Below are positions 1-7,723 of a stretch of 64,000 nucleotides of DNA, one piece after another. This DNA is from Mucilaginibacter achroorhodeus (lineage in GTDB: Bacteria > Bacteroidota > Bacteroidia > Sphingobacteriales > Sphingobacteriaceae). The position numbers were made by a program, and so were the translations under genes. Location: contig NZ_VOEI01000006.1 of NCBI RefSeq assembly GCF_007846095.1, positions 186,001 through 250,000 of the forward strand. The letters run 5' to 3'. How positions within the stretch are numbered: the first letter of the stretch is position 1; each line of letters starts with the position of its first letter. Below the pieces are notes generated by a model. It did no database searches. It saw nothing but the letters and a program-made list of their open reading frames with translations, and was not told where the DNA came from.

Positions 1-1358
1 CCAAAGAATAATGAGATCTGCTTAGATATAACGATAGCAGATATTAATACCACGCAGGCTGTAGTGAATTGAAAGGCGATTAGCCCTTTGCGGAAATAAG
101 CATTGTCTTTTACCTGGTTAAGTTTCCCTTTGAGCGAATCAACCGATTTAAGTGCTGATAGTACAAGGGCAGGGTAGATGCCTGCTACCAATCCCATCAG
201 GAGGGCAAAAATTATCATAATGAAATAGGAATACAGCGGGAAAGAGAAAAGGCCGCCTATATCTGTAGCCAATATATTAGCGAAATAAGGTTTTGCCAAT
301 ACATAAATACCAAATGCTAACACAGTGGCAATAAGCACCAGCACTATTGACTCTGTTAAGAACTGCCATATCAGTTGTTCGCGTAAACCGCCCAAAACCT
401 TGCGTATGCCCATTTCTTTCATCCTTTGCGATGACCGGCTAATGCAGATATTCACAAAATTGATAACCGCCATCAGCAGGATGAACAGCGCGATAAATGA
501 TAGCGTGAAAAGCATTTTCTTAACAGCGCCATTCCCAAACTCGAGATAAAAAGATTTTAGCGGTACAATTTTCGGCGTTAGGTTGGCCGCAATGTTTTCC
601 GGTGCATTTTTTTTGATCAGGCTGCGCATCGGCCCATCAAGATCTTGCGGCTTTACACCATTTTTGAGTTCTATCAAACCAACCAATGCAGTATTCTTCC
701 ATCCGTCCAGGCTGCGGCCCATAAATTTGGCGGCGGAGGCGGGCAGGAATATTGAACTGTTGCTGGTCTCGATCACATTGGTTACAGAGTTTTTGGCAAA
801 CTTTGCCATCACTCCGGTTACCATAAAATCATGCTTGCTTCCTTTGAAGTTCTCTATACTTAATGTTTGGCCAACAACATCCGTTGTGCCGAAGTATTTA
901 ACAGCTGTTTGTTCTGTAATAACCGCAGTAAAAGGCTGGTTAAGTGCAGTACCTGCGTCACCATGCAACATTTTAAAGCCGTACATGCTTAGAAAAGTAC
1001 TATCGCCTACCTGCAAACTTTCGCGGAAATGCAGGTCGCCCTTTGATACCGTAGAGCTTACCCCATCCCAATGGTAATAGTTGGCTACCAGGTTAGGATA
1101 TTGTTCTTTAAGCGCTTTCGGCATGTCAGCCAGTGCCGTAAGTTCATAACCCAATGATGGGTCTTTCCATTCGCTTTGGATAATGTATTGGTTGTCGGCA
1201 TTCCGCAGGTCATGGTTTACGCTCCACTCGTGCCAAACATAAGCAGCAATCAACATGGTAAAGGCTATACCTACAGATAAGCCAAAGATATTGATGAACG
1301 AAAAGAGCTTATTTTTTGAAAGGTTACGCCAGGCAATTGTTATGTAGTTGTACAGCAT
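1..1358 (-). CDS. ABC transporter permease, MacB/FtsX type (3' end outside window)
   Basis: The reading frame is open on the minus strand from an ATG at 1358 to the window edge, so the C-terminus is missing. The start MLYNYITIAWRNLSKNKLFS is typical of Bacteroidota FtsX/MacB-type permeases. After it come a first membrane helix (about residues 19-42), a large extracytoplasmic MacB_PCD-like domain (about 45-270), and then helices of the FtsX domain, including the conserved stretch RMKEMGIRKVLGG after the second helix. Such permeases usually act with an ATPase in exporting small molecules or in mechanotransmission at the envelope; they do not form a classical channel. The partner ATPase is not in the window, so the substrate is unknown. 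Family confidence is high. Confidence 0.88.
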   Translation of the reverse strand, partial: MLYNYITIAWRNLSKNKLFSFINIFGLSVGIAFTMLIAAYVWHEWSVNHDLRNADNQYIIQSEWKDPSLGYELTALADMPKALKEQYPNLVANYYHWDGVSSTVSKGDLHFRESLQVGDSTFLSMYGFKMLHGDAGTALNQPFTAVITEQTAVKYFGTTDVVGQTLSIENFKGSKHDFMVTGVMAKFAKNSVTNVIETSNSSIFLPASAAKFMGRSLDGWKNTALVGLIELKNGVKPQDLDGPMRSLIKKNAPENIAANLTPKIVPLKSFYLEFGNGAVKKMLFTLSFIALFILLMAVINFVNICISRSSQRMKEMGIRKVLGGLREQLIWQFLTESIVLVLIATVLAFGIYVLAKPYFANILATDIGGLFSFPLYSYFIMIIFALLMGLVAGIYPALVLSALKSVDSLKGKLNQVKDNAYFRKGLIAFQFTTACVVLISAIVISKQISLFF

Positions 1359-1509
1359 ACGGTTATGGTTTGCACTAATGTAAATATGTTAAAGCCGACT
1401 ATTAAATACTTAACATTTTTTAACTAAAACATCCTCGTATTAATAACGTATATCATTTGTGGTTATTCATCAAACTCTGTTAACTTAGCCGCCAAATAAT
1501 AACACTGCC

Positions 1510-2493
1510 ATGTCAACTCCCTTATACCCGCTAAAATTTAAAACCATTTTTAAAGATAAAATATGGGGCGGCCATAAAATTGAAACCTATTTACATAAGA
1601 ATATCGGCGACCTGCCAAACTGCGGTGAAACCTGGGAAATATCAGGCGTTAAGTCTGACGTATCTGTTGTTGACAGCGGCGAGCTGAAAGGCCAATCCCT
1701 GGCCGATCTGCTGGAACAGTACCAGGCTGAGCTGGTAGGCGAGAAGGTGTACAAGCATTTTGGTAACAAGTTCCCGTTGCTGATAAAATTTATTGACGCC
1801 AATGATGATCTGAGCGTACAGGTACACCCTAATGATGAGCTTGCAAAAAAACGCCACAATTCTTTTGGTAAAACTGAGATGTGGTACATTATAGAGTCTG
1901 ATCCAGGGTCTACATTGATCACCGGCTTTAATCAAGAAATTGATGAGCAAAAATATGTTGAAGCTTTGAACAGCGGCCACATTATGGATATCCTTAACCG
2001 CGAAGAGGCAAAAGCAGGCGATGTTTTCTTTTTACCTGCCGGCCGTGTCCATACCATTGGTAAAGGCTTGTTGATTGCCGAGATACAGCAAACATCAGAT
2101 ATTACCTATCGCATTTACGATTTTGATCGCGTTGATGATAAAGGCAACAAACGCGAACTGCATACTCAGGAAGCTTTGGCAGCTATTGATTACAAGCACT
2201 ACGACGAATATAAAACCATATACCAGCCTCAAAAAGATGAGACCGTACACGTGGTTAGTTGCCCATACTTTACCACCAACGTGTTAGATGCAACACACGG
2301 AACGACAAAGGATTACTCAAATTTAGATTCGTTTGTGATACATGTATGCGTTGAGGGCGAGTATACCCTAAAACACAATGATCTTGCTTATCCTGTAAAA
2401 ATGGGTGACTGTATTCTGCTGCCGAAAACCATCGACAAAGTAGAATTGGAAACAAACTCGGGCTTTAAGATTTTGGAAAGCTATATTGAGTAG
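1510..2493 (+). CDS. manA: Mannose-6-phosphate isomerase, class I (cupin)
   Basis: The 327-residue cytosolic enzyme should interconvert fructose-6-phosphate and mannose-6-phosphate with a bound zinc ion. The type I phosphomannose isomerase pattern is clear: KTIFKDKIWGG near the N-terminus, the metal-site motif VQVHPND (about residues 101-107), KTEMWYI shortly after, and AGRVHTIG (about 178-185). A second cupin-like half forms the C-terminus. The length matches the short, Bacillus-like type of about 315-330 residues. It reads divergently from the ABC permease and convergently with the response regulator, 7 nt away. Linking it to the mannosidase-rich locus 38 kb downstream is logical because released mannose must enter glycolysis this way, but nothing here shows co-regulation. 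Confidence 0.93.
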   Translation: MSTPLYPLKFKTIFKDKIWGGHKIETYLHKNIGDLPNCGETWEISGVKSDVSVVDSGELKGQSLADLLEQYQAELVGEKVYKHFGNKFPLLIKFIDANDDLSVQVHPNDELAKKRHNSFGKTEMWYIIESDPGSTLITGFNQEIDEQKYVEALNSGHIMDILNREEAKAGDVFFLPAGRVHTIGKGLLIAEIQQTSDITYRIYDFDRVDDKGNKRELHTQEALAAIDYKHYDEYKTIYQPQKDETVHVVSCPYFTTNVLDATHGTTKDYSNLDSFVIHVCVEGEYTLKHNDLAYPVKMGDCILLPKTIDKVELETNSGFKILESYIE

Positions 2494-2500
2494 AATAAGC

Positions 2501-2935
2501 TCAGTTGTAATTAACCTGATCGCCCGAACCTTGCAGGTTACCTGCAATTTCGGCAAGGTAATTTTCATCCAAAGGTTTCAAAAGATAATCCGCTACCAGC
2601 GGATTTTTTTTTGCCCTGCTAATATCTTCGATATCAATTGATGAACTAATGTTATACAAGGTGATGGATTTAGGTAATTGGGATTTTATTTCCCCAAATG
2701 CATCATTAAATTCCCATCCATCCATGATGGGCATGTTAATATCAACAAACAAGGCATCGGGTAAATGATTGCTGTTGTTGGGGTCTTTCAAATAATCTAT
2801 AGCTTCTTTTCCGTTGCTAAATTCGAGTATTTCGTTAAAAAGGCCTTTAATTTCCGTCAGTTTCCTAAAACCATATCTAAAAATCTTGTCGTCGTCAACA
2901 ATGCCTACCCTCGCAAATTTGGTTTCACTACTCAT
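2501..2935 (-). CDS. Response regulator, receiver domain only
   Basis: A 144-residue CheY-like receiver without an output domain. Acidic residues sit in GIVDDDKIFR (about 11-20), the likely phospho-acceptor is D65 in FVDINMPIMDGW, and the conserved lysine lies in LLKPLDE. I chose the ATG at 2935 (MSSETK) rather than an upstream in-frame one at 2980, because the latter would overlap the kinase gene by 32 nt while 2935 leaves 13 nt. It directly follows the PAS histidine kinase on the same strand and is the likely phosphotransfer partner. Single-domain receivers of this Bacteroidota type often carry long beta5 loops; output is unknown. Confidence 0.88.
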   Translation of the reverse strand: MSSETKFARVGIVDDDKIFRYGFRKLTEIKGLFNEILEFSNGKEAIDYLKDPNNSNHLPDALFVDINMPIMDGWEFNDAFGEIKSQLPKSITLYNISSSIDIEDISRAKKNPLVADYLLKPLDENYLAEIAGNLQGSGDQVNYN

Positions 2936-2948
2936 CAATATTTTAAAC

Positions 2949-4430
2949 TTATACCAGTTTAACAGTAAATTTTGTGCCAATATTAACTGTGCTTTCTACG
3001 TTAATGGTACCGCCAAGTGCCTCAATTTGGTTGCGCGTCATAAAAAGGCCAATCCCCTTAGAATCAGAATTTTGATGGAAGGTTTTGTACATCCCAAATA
3101 GCTGATCGCCATAACGATCAAGGTCGATGCCTAAACCGTTGTCATCAAAAACCAGATAGATGTTGTTGCCGCTTTTGTAAGTAGCAATATGGATTACCGG
3201 ATGCCTGTTTGGGTGTTTGTATTTTATGGCGTTGGTAAGAAAGTTTTGCAGGATACTTTCCAGGTAAGCAGGCACATAGTTTATGGCCGGCGCTTCATTA
3301 AAATTAACATGTATTTCGGCATGCGAAGCTTCGATATTGTTTTGCAAAGCCAGTGTTACGTTATCGTAGATCTTTTGAAATTCAACCAGCTTGGTACCTT
3401 TTGATACCTCGGCCTGCATCCGTACTATCTCTTCCAAATGGCTCATGGTTGAACTTAGGCTTTGGCTGATGGTTTTGATGTGCTGAAAGATCTCTGTACG
3501 ATCTTCCTGAAGGTCGCTCTCCTCAAACAGATCTACCATAAATTTGAGGTTACCCGCATGTGACCGCAGGTTGTGCGATACGATGTAGGCAAAGTTTTGC
3601 AGTCGTTTATTTTGATCGTCAAGCAGGTTAATGGACGATTGCAGCGTAAGCCCACGGCGTTTTATGTTATCAATATCCTGGAAAGTGCCACGTAAAATGA
3701 TACAGCGGCCATGTTCGTCTAATACGGGTACAGCCCTGCATTTAACCCAAATAATATTGTTTTTAGCTGTACGGAACTCAACCTCAATATCATATGGTTT
3801 GCAGAGTGTTAGTGCCTGGTTAACTGCATCTTCGAGCAGCGGGCGATATTGTGGTAAAAAGAATTCAATGGCTTCCGGAACGCTTAATTTGATGTGATTG
3901 CTCAACTCAAAGATGTCATATACCTCCGGGCTAAATTTAAGCTCCATGCTTCGGCTGTCTATCTCCCACAAACCTATCTTTGCAATACGGCCTATCTCAA
4001 GGGCCTGTAGTTCGCTTTCGGCACTTTTTGCGTGCGCAAGTTTTATGGCGTTGATATTGGTGAGAAAGCCATACATCACATTACCATTACCTGTTTCGCG
4101 GCGATGAGTTGTACTTTCAAACCATTGGTAGCCTTGGTTTTTTGTTAGCAGGCGGATATGAGCTACGCGTGGACCATCATGTTTTGGGGAGTAAGTGGCT
4201 TTGATGAATGCATCTTTATCCTGGTAATAAAGTAAATGATCGAAGAAATAATTGTTTGAACATTCAATTTCTCCGGGCGAATAACCCAACATGTTATAAA
4301 AACCCTTAGACCATTTAAGTTCTTTGCTTTGGTTGTGATACTCCCAAATACCAATGTCCTTGTTATCTATAAGATGTGCTATATAAGACAGGCTCTCACC
4401 GTCAAAAGTATGTCCGTCTGTCAAAGTCAT
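2949..4430 (-). CDS. PAS-domain sensor histidine kinase
   Basis: A 493-residue protein with no signal peptide or membrane helix visible, so probably cytosolic. Two PAS folds are seen: about residues 20-130 (GIWEYHNQSKELKWSKG, typical PAS_3) and 145-255 (IGLWEIDSRSMELKFSPEV). Next come a dimerisation helix with the H-box FAYIVSHNLRSHAGN (H286 is the likely phosphorylated residue) and a HATPase domain with an N-box (NFLTNAIKYKHPN), a G1 box (FDDNGLGIDLDRYG) and a G2 box (SKGIGLFMTRNQ). The sensed signal is not apparent. It forms an operon with the receiver gene 13 nt downstream. A 426-nt gap lies upstream. Confidence 0.92.
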   Translation of the reverse strand: MTLTDGHTFDGESLSYIAHLIDNKDIGIWEYHNQSKELKWSKGFYNMLGYSPGEIECSNNYFFDHLLYYQDKDAFIKATYSPKHDGPRVAHIRLLTKNQGYQWFESTTHRRETGNGNVMYGFLTNINAIKLAHAKSAESELQALEIGRIAKIGLWEIDSRSMELKFSPEVYDIFELSNHIKLSVPEAIEFFLPQYRPLLEDAVNQALTLCKPYDIEVEFRTAKNNIIWVKCRAVPVLDEHGRCIILRGTFQDIDNIKRRGLTLQSSINLLDDQNKRLQNFAYIVSHNLRSHAGNLKFMVDLFEESDLQEDRTEIFQHIKTISQSLSSTMSHLEEIVRMQAEVSKGTKLVEFQKIYDNVTLALQNNIEASHAEIHVNFNEAPAINYVPAYLESILQNFLTNAIKYKHPNRHPVIHIATYKSGNNIYLVFDDNGLGIDLDRYGDQLFGMYKTFHQNSDSKGIGLFMTRNQIEALGGTINVESTVNIGTKFTVKLV

Positions 4431-4856
4431 TCACGCAATTATCAAAAATTCATTCTGTAACGCCGTGTTATTGTAAATAATATGCCAAAGCCGCGAGTAC
4501 AACTATTTGTTGTTTAAAATTTCGAGCAGGGAAACAATAATTTCTTGTTTCGTAAAATTGATTAACCCTTGGTTTATGAGGGGTTGATCAATTCGTCATG
4601 CTCACAAAATCGAAACTCAATCGGCTAAAACTATCGCGTGTATACGTTTGCTTTTCTGTTTGGTTATTAAAATTAACCGTGTAAAAATACTATATATTTT
4701 AAGACGACAAGCTACTTAATTTAAGTGTTTTACAACTTTTATGACTATCAATATTTTTAATATCACAAATATTGCTGATTCAACAGATCTGTTTTCTTAT
4801 GATATATGTACTATTGACATTTTTTTATAAGTTTACCGCTACCAATTTAAAAACTT
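4431..4856. other. Intergenic gap, no gene recognised
   Basis: An AT-rich 426-nt divergent gap between the histidine kinase (minus) and the GH5-like gene (plus). I see no convincing coding frame, no RNA gene, and no full TTTG/TAnnTTTG promoter. An imperfect dyad (GATTAACCC ... GGGGTTGATC) lies around 4559-4592. The gap presumably carries both promoters. Confidence 0.5.
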
Positions 4857-5927
4857 ATGAGATTTACTTTGTTAACAGCCCTTGCTGCGGCATTTATCAG
4901 CACCACTTCTGTTAATACAATTGCACAAAACGCTCCGGTAGCCAAAGTATGGCCTGCAGCTAAGGCAAACGCCTGGTATGCCCAACACAAATGGATGAGC
5001 GGCGCTGATTTTATACCCAGCACGGCAATCAACCAGTTAGAGATGTGGCAGGCTGATAGCTTTGACCCTAAAACCATAGACAAAGAATTAGGCTATGCGG
5101 AGGGGATAGGATTTAATACTATGCGTGTGTTCTTATACAGTCTTGCCTGGCAACAGGATAAACCCGGCTTTAAAAAACGCATAGACGATTATTTAGCCAT
5201 TGCAGATAAGCACCATATTAAAACCATGTTTGTTTTTTTTGATGATTGCTGGAACGCTGATGCAAAAATTGGTAAACAGCCTGCGCCAAAAACCGGCGTC
5301 CATAATTCAGGTTGGCTGCAGGATCCGGGTAACCGCCTGGGTACGCCTGGCCAGGAAGCTATGCTAAAAGCTTACGTAACCGACATAATGACCGCCTTTA
5401 AAAACGATAAACGCATATTGCTTTGGGACCTTTACAACGAGCCGGGCAACTCTAAAAAGAAAGATGCCTCAATGGACCTCCTGGTAAAAGTGTTTACCTG
5501 GGCAAGAGCGGTAAACCCCTCGCAGCCGCTATCTGTTGGTTTGTGGGACTGGTCGTTTGAAAAGCTAAACACTTACCAGGCGCTGAACTCTGACGTGATT
5601 ACTTATCACGATTACACCGAGGAGCCTTCGCATTTGAAAACCATCCAGATGCTGAAGACCCACGGCAGGCCGTTGATATGTACCGAATACATGGCCCGCA
5701 CGCGCAACAGTCGCTTTGAAACGGTTATGCCCATGTTAAAGAAAGAGAATGTTGGTGCGCTTAACTGGGGCTTCGTAGCCGGTAAAACCAACACCATTTA
5801 TGCCTGGGACACCCCAATGCCAAATGGCGGCGAACCCAAAGAGTGGTTCCATGATATTTTCCGCAAGGATGGTACTCCTTACAAGCCTGAAGAGGTAGAG
5901 TTGATCAAAAAACTGAACGGCAAATAG
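4857..5927 (+). CDS. Secreted glycoside hydrolase, GH5-like (cellulase/mannanase fold)
   Basis: A 356-residue protein with a signal peptide (residues 1-23, ending in NTIAQ) and a single TIM-barrel domain. Clan GH-A features are present: the acid/base E195 in DLYNEPG after beta-strand 4 and the likely nucleophile E277 in CTEYMAR after beta-strand 7. An aromatic NWGF follows near strand 8. Bacteroidota homologues are often annotated as 1,4-beta-xylanase or cellulase, but the substrate cannot be read from the sequence. The gene stands alone and ends at a strong hairpin terminator. It lies outside the large polysaccharide locus. Confidence is high for a GH-A glycosidase and moderate for the GH5 assignment. 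Confidence 0.8.
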   Translation: MRFTLLTALAAAFISTTSVNTIAQNAPVAKVWPAAKANAWYAQHKWMSGADFIPSTAINQLEMWQADSFDPKTIDKELGYAEGIGFNTMRVFLYSLAWQQDKPGFKKRIDDYLAIADKHHIKTMFVFFDDCWNADAKIGKQPAPKTGVHNSGWLQDPGNRLGTPGQEAMLKAYVTDIMTAFKNDKRILLWDLYNEPGNSKKKDASMDLLVKVFTWARAVNPSQPLSVGLWDWSFEKLNTYQALNSDVITYHDYTEEPSHLKTIQMLKTHGRPLICTEYMARTRNSRFETVMPMLKKENVGALNWGFVAGKTNTIYAWDTPMPNGGEPKEWFHDIFRKDGTPYKPEEVELIKKLNGK

Positions 5928-5953
5928 GCTTAGTTATATGTTAGTCTTAGGGT

Positions 5954-5985
5954 AGAAGGCGATGCAATTGATCGCATCGCCTTCT
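5954..5985 (+). terminator. Hairpin terminator after GH5-like gene
   Basis: An inverted repeat AGAAGGCGATG ... CATCGCCTTCT with a 10-nt loop, followed by GTTTTT, 27 nt after the stop codon. Confidence 0.8.
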
Positions 5986-6045
5986 GTTTTTAAGCTGATA
6001 TGGGACAAATTGCCATTATCAACTGTCGTTAAAGCGGCTTTTACA

Positions 6046-6107
6046 GGTGTTCACGTTCACGCCATGAACACTTGTGAACACCGTGAACGCTGACAAAAAA
6101 TTGTCAG
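6046..6107. promoter_or_regulatory. Dense interleaved palindromes upstream of the SAM riboswitch
   Basis: The arms GGTGTTCAC (6046-6054) and GTGAACACC (6074-6082) are perfect complements. The arms CGTTCACG (6054-6061) and CGTGAACG (6082-6089) are also perfect complements, in the order A-B-A'-B'. A separate hairpin CTGACAA-AAAA-TTGTCAG follows at 6090-6107. The block lies between the GH5 terminator and the riboswitch transcript. It may be an operator cluster with repeated TTCAC/GTGAA motifs; its function is unknown. Confidence 0.5.
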
Positions 6108-6192
6108 TATTGCTATTCTTAAATATTTATCCCTCATTATCAATAACTTATAATATTTTAAATAAAAGACTACCAAATTTGTAGTTTTTATT

Positions 6193-6200
6193 TATTTTTG
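6193..6200 (+). promoter_or_regulatory. Candidate -7 box of the riboswitch transcript
   Basis: TATTTTTG matches the Bacteroidota -7 consensus TAnnTTTG exactly and lies 25 nt before the riboswitch P1 stem. No TTTG at the usual 18-20 nt upstream was found, so this is tentative. Confidence 0.45.
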
Positions 6201-6224
6201 TATCGTTATCGTTCTTTAAATATA

Positions 6225-6333
6225 CTTATCCAGAAAGACCGAGGGAAGGGCCCTGCGAAGTCTTAGCAACCTGTACCGCTTGGTAAAAGGTGCTAATTCC
6301 TGCTTTGTACTAATTAGTACTGAGACAGATAAG
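6225..6333 (+). ncRNA. SAM-I (S-box) riboswitch
   Basis: Conserved S-box blocks occur in order: CTTATCCAGA at the 5' side of P1, GAGGGA and GGCCC in P2/P3, GCAACC, GGTGCTAATTCC, and GATAAG closing P1. P2 pairs AAGAC with GTCTT. The element binds S-adenosylmethionine and normally turns off sulfur or methionine genes. It lies 144 nt before the start of a 1-Cys peroxiredoxin, which is an uncommon target. I found no clear U-rich intrinsic terminator in the 144 nt, so the mode of control (translation or transcription) is open. Confidence 0.92.
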
Positions 6334-6477
6334 CTGATTTAAACGACCTGCATTGCCGCAGGATATCACTGTTACAGCCCATCTATCGCTTACTTCCGGA
6401 TATATTATTGAAACTATTTTACCAATAGCAGGCTTATTTAAAAGCTGTTTAAATATTCAACTTAAAAAATTAGAACC

Positions 6478-7113
6478 ATGAGTTTAAGAATTGGCGACGA
6501 TGCCCCAAACTTTAAGGCGCAAACATCAAAAGGCGAAATTGACCTTTACGAATACCTTGGCGATGGCTGGGGGGTACTTTTCTCGCATCCTGCCGATTAT
6601 ACCCCGGTATGTACTACCGAGTTGGGAAAAACGGCTGCATTAAAAGACGAATTTGAGAAACGTAACGTAAAGGTGCTTGCTTTAAGCACTGATAACGTTG
6701 AATCGCACAAAGGCTGGATCACTGACATTAACGAAACGCAGAACGTAGAGGTAACTTTCCCCATTATCGGCGATGAGGACCGTAAGATCTCTGAGGCCTA
6801 TGATATGATCCACCCTAATGCTTCGCTAACGGCTACCGTACGTTCATTGTTCATCATCGGTCCCGACAAAAAGATCAAACTGATCATCAGCTACCCGGCA
6901 TCAACCGGCCGCAACTTTCAGGAAATCTTAAGGGTGATAGATTCGTTGCAGTTAACCGCTTACCACAGCGTTGCTACCCCGGCCGATTGGAAAGACGGTG
7001 AGGATGTGGTAGTGTTACCGGCCATAAAAACCGAAGATATTCCGGCTAAGTTCCCTAAAGGTTTTAAAGAGGTGAAACCTTACCTGAGAATTACGCCGCA
7101 GCCTAATAAATAA
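6478..7113 (+). CDS. Peroxiredoxin, 1-Cys (Prx6) type
   Basis: A 211-residue cytosolic thiol peroxidase that reduces H2O2 and organic hydroperoxides. The peroxidatic cysteine is C45 in TPVCTTELG, the only cysteine in the protein, which fits the 1-Cys class. Family hallmarks are SHPADYTPVC, the TARVRSLF-like segment TATVRSLFIIGPDKK, the C-terminal YHSVATPADWKDGEDVVVLP block and the long Prx6 tail. The length is normal (about 210-220). It is the first gene after a SAM-I riboswitch and is followed 17 nt later by tRNA-Cys. This suggests a sulfur- or methionine-linked oxidative defence unit; that link is an inference from layout. Confidence 0.93.
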   Translation: MSLRIGDDAPNFKAQTSKGEIDLYEYLGDGWGVLFSHPADYTPVCTTELGKTAALKDEFEKRNVKVLALSTDNVESHKGWITDINETQNVEVTFPIIGDEDRKISEAYDMIHPNASLTATVRSLFIIGPDKKIKLIISYPASTGRNFQEILRVIDSLQLTAYHSVATPADWKDGEDVVVLPAIKTEDIPAKFPKGFKEVKPYLRITPQPNK

Positions 7114-7130
7114 GGCTTCTGAAAATTTTA

Positions 7131-7201
7131 AGCCGCGTGACCGAGAGGATAGGTGAGGGCCTGCAAAACCTTACACGGTAGTTCGAATCTACCCGCGGCA
7201 T
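7131..7201 (+). tRNA. tRNA-Cys (anticodon GCA)
   Basis: The cloverleaf can be drawn. The acceptor strand AGCCGCG pairs with CGCGGCA over 6 bp. There is a 3-bp D stem (ACC/GGT), an anticodon loop CTGCAAA, and a perfect T arm GGTAG-TTCGAAT-CTACC. U8, A14 and the GG of the D loop are in place, and position 73 is U as expected for cysteine tRNA. No CCA is encoded. Two oddities are A1-A72 at the acceptor end and a C31-A39 mismatch next to the loop. It begins 17 nt after the peroxiredoxin stop codon and may be processed from the same transcript. Confidence 0.87.
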
Positions 7202-7304
7202 CAAACTACTAAACTGCTAACTAAAGTAATTGGGCCGCAAGGCCCATTGCTTTTTTAGGCATACGCCAATCCTTCTTAAGAAAGACACGTGTAAAAAAGA
7301 ACCG

Positions 7305-7403
7305 TGTCATTGCGAGCGATAGCGCGGCAATCTCATCGCGTTAGTGCCACGCGAGGAGATTGCCACGTCGTCCCGATAGCCATCGGGACTCCTCGCAATG
7401 ACA
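7305..7403. repeat. Dispersed palindromic repeat, family A, copy 1
   Basis: The outer arms TGTCATTGCGAG and CTCGCAATGACA are perfect complements, and the inner arms GGCAATCTC and GAGATTGCC also pair. A second copy is at 12469-12552. A further inner hairpin (CCCGATAGCCATCGGG) occurs only in this copy. The element is REP/MITE-like and non-coding. Confidence 0.85.
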
Positions 7404-7420
7404 TGGCTTATTTCCTCATC

Positions 7421-7546
7421 CTCTTTGCGTAGCAGAGAGGGTCGCGCATCCCGATAGCAATCGGGACGGGGTGAGTCAACTCGTCAATTAACTCACCCCG
7501 ACACCGCTACGCTTGTCGACCCTCTCTTCGCTGCGCGAAAAGAGGG
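7421..7546. repeat. Dispersed palindromic repeat, family B, copy 1
   Basis: Built from CTCTTTGCGTAGCAGAGAGG, a GGGGTGAGT...ACTCACCCC palindrome of 32 nt (7468-7499), CGCTACGCTTGTCGACCCTC and TCTTCGCTGCGCGAAAAGAG. Related blocks are at 7581-7687, 11653-11859 and 18148-18282. The element is non-coding. Confidence 0.8.
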
Positions 7547-7580
7547 TATAGAAGGAATAAGTAGAAAAAAAAAATCATTA

Positions 7581-7687
7581 CCCTCTTTGCGTAGCAGAGA
7601 GGGTCGCACACGGAGTGCCGCGGGGTGAGTCAACTCGTCAATTAACTCACCCCAACCCCTCTCCTTTGGAGAGGTGTTGGGGTGAGG
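7581..7687. repeat. Dispersed palindromic repeat, family B, copy 2
   Basis: A tandem partner of copy 1. The 32-nt palindrome at 7622-7653 is identical to 7468-7499 (offset 154 nt). It ends with a variant arm CCCCAACCCCTCTCC...GGAGAGGTGTTGGGG. It reaches to 37 nt before the DUF5996 start codon, so it could influence that gene's leader. Confidence 0.8.
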
Positions 7688-7723
7688 CTCCAACAATTCC
7701 TCCTCCTCACTTGTAGTACTATT

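Noticed and set aside
7493..7696. Minus-strand reading frame of 67 codons
   Set aside because: It lies entirely within the family B palindromic repeats, so the frame is a by-product of repeat sequence.
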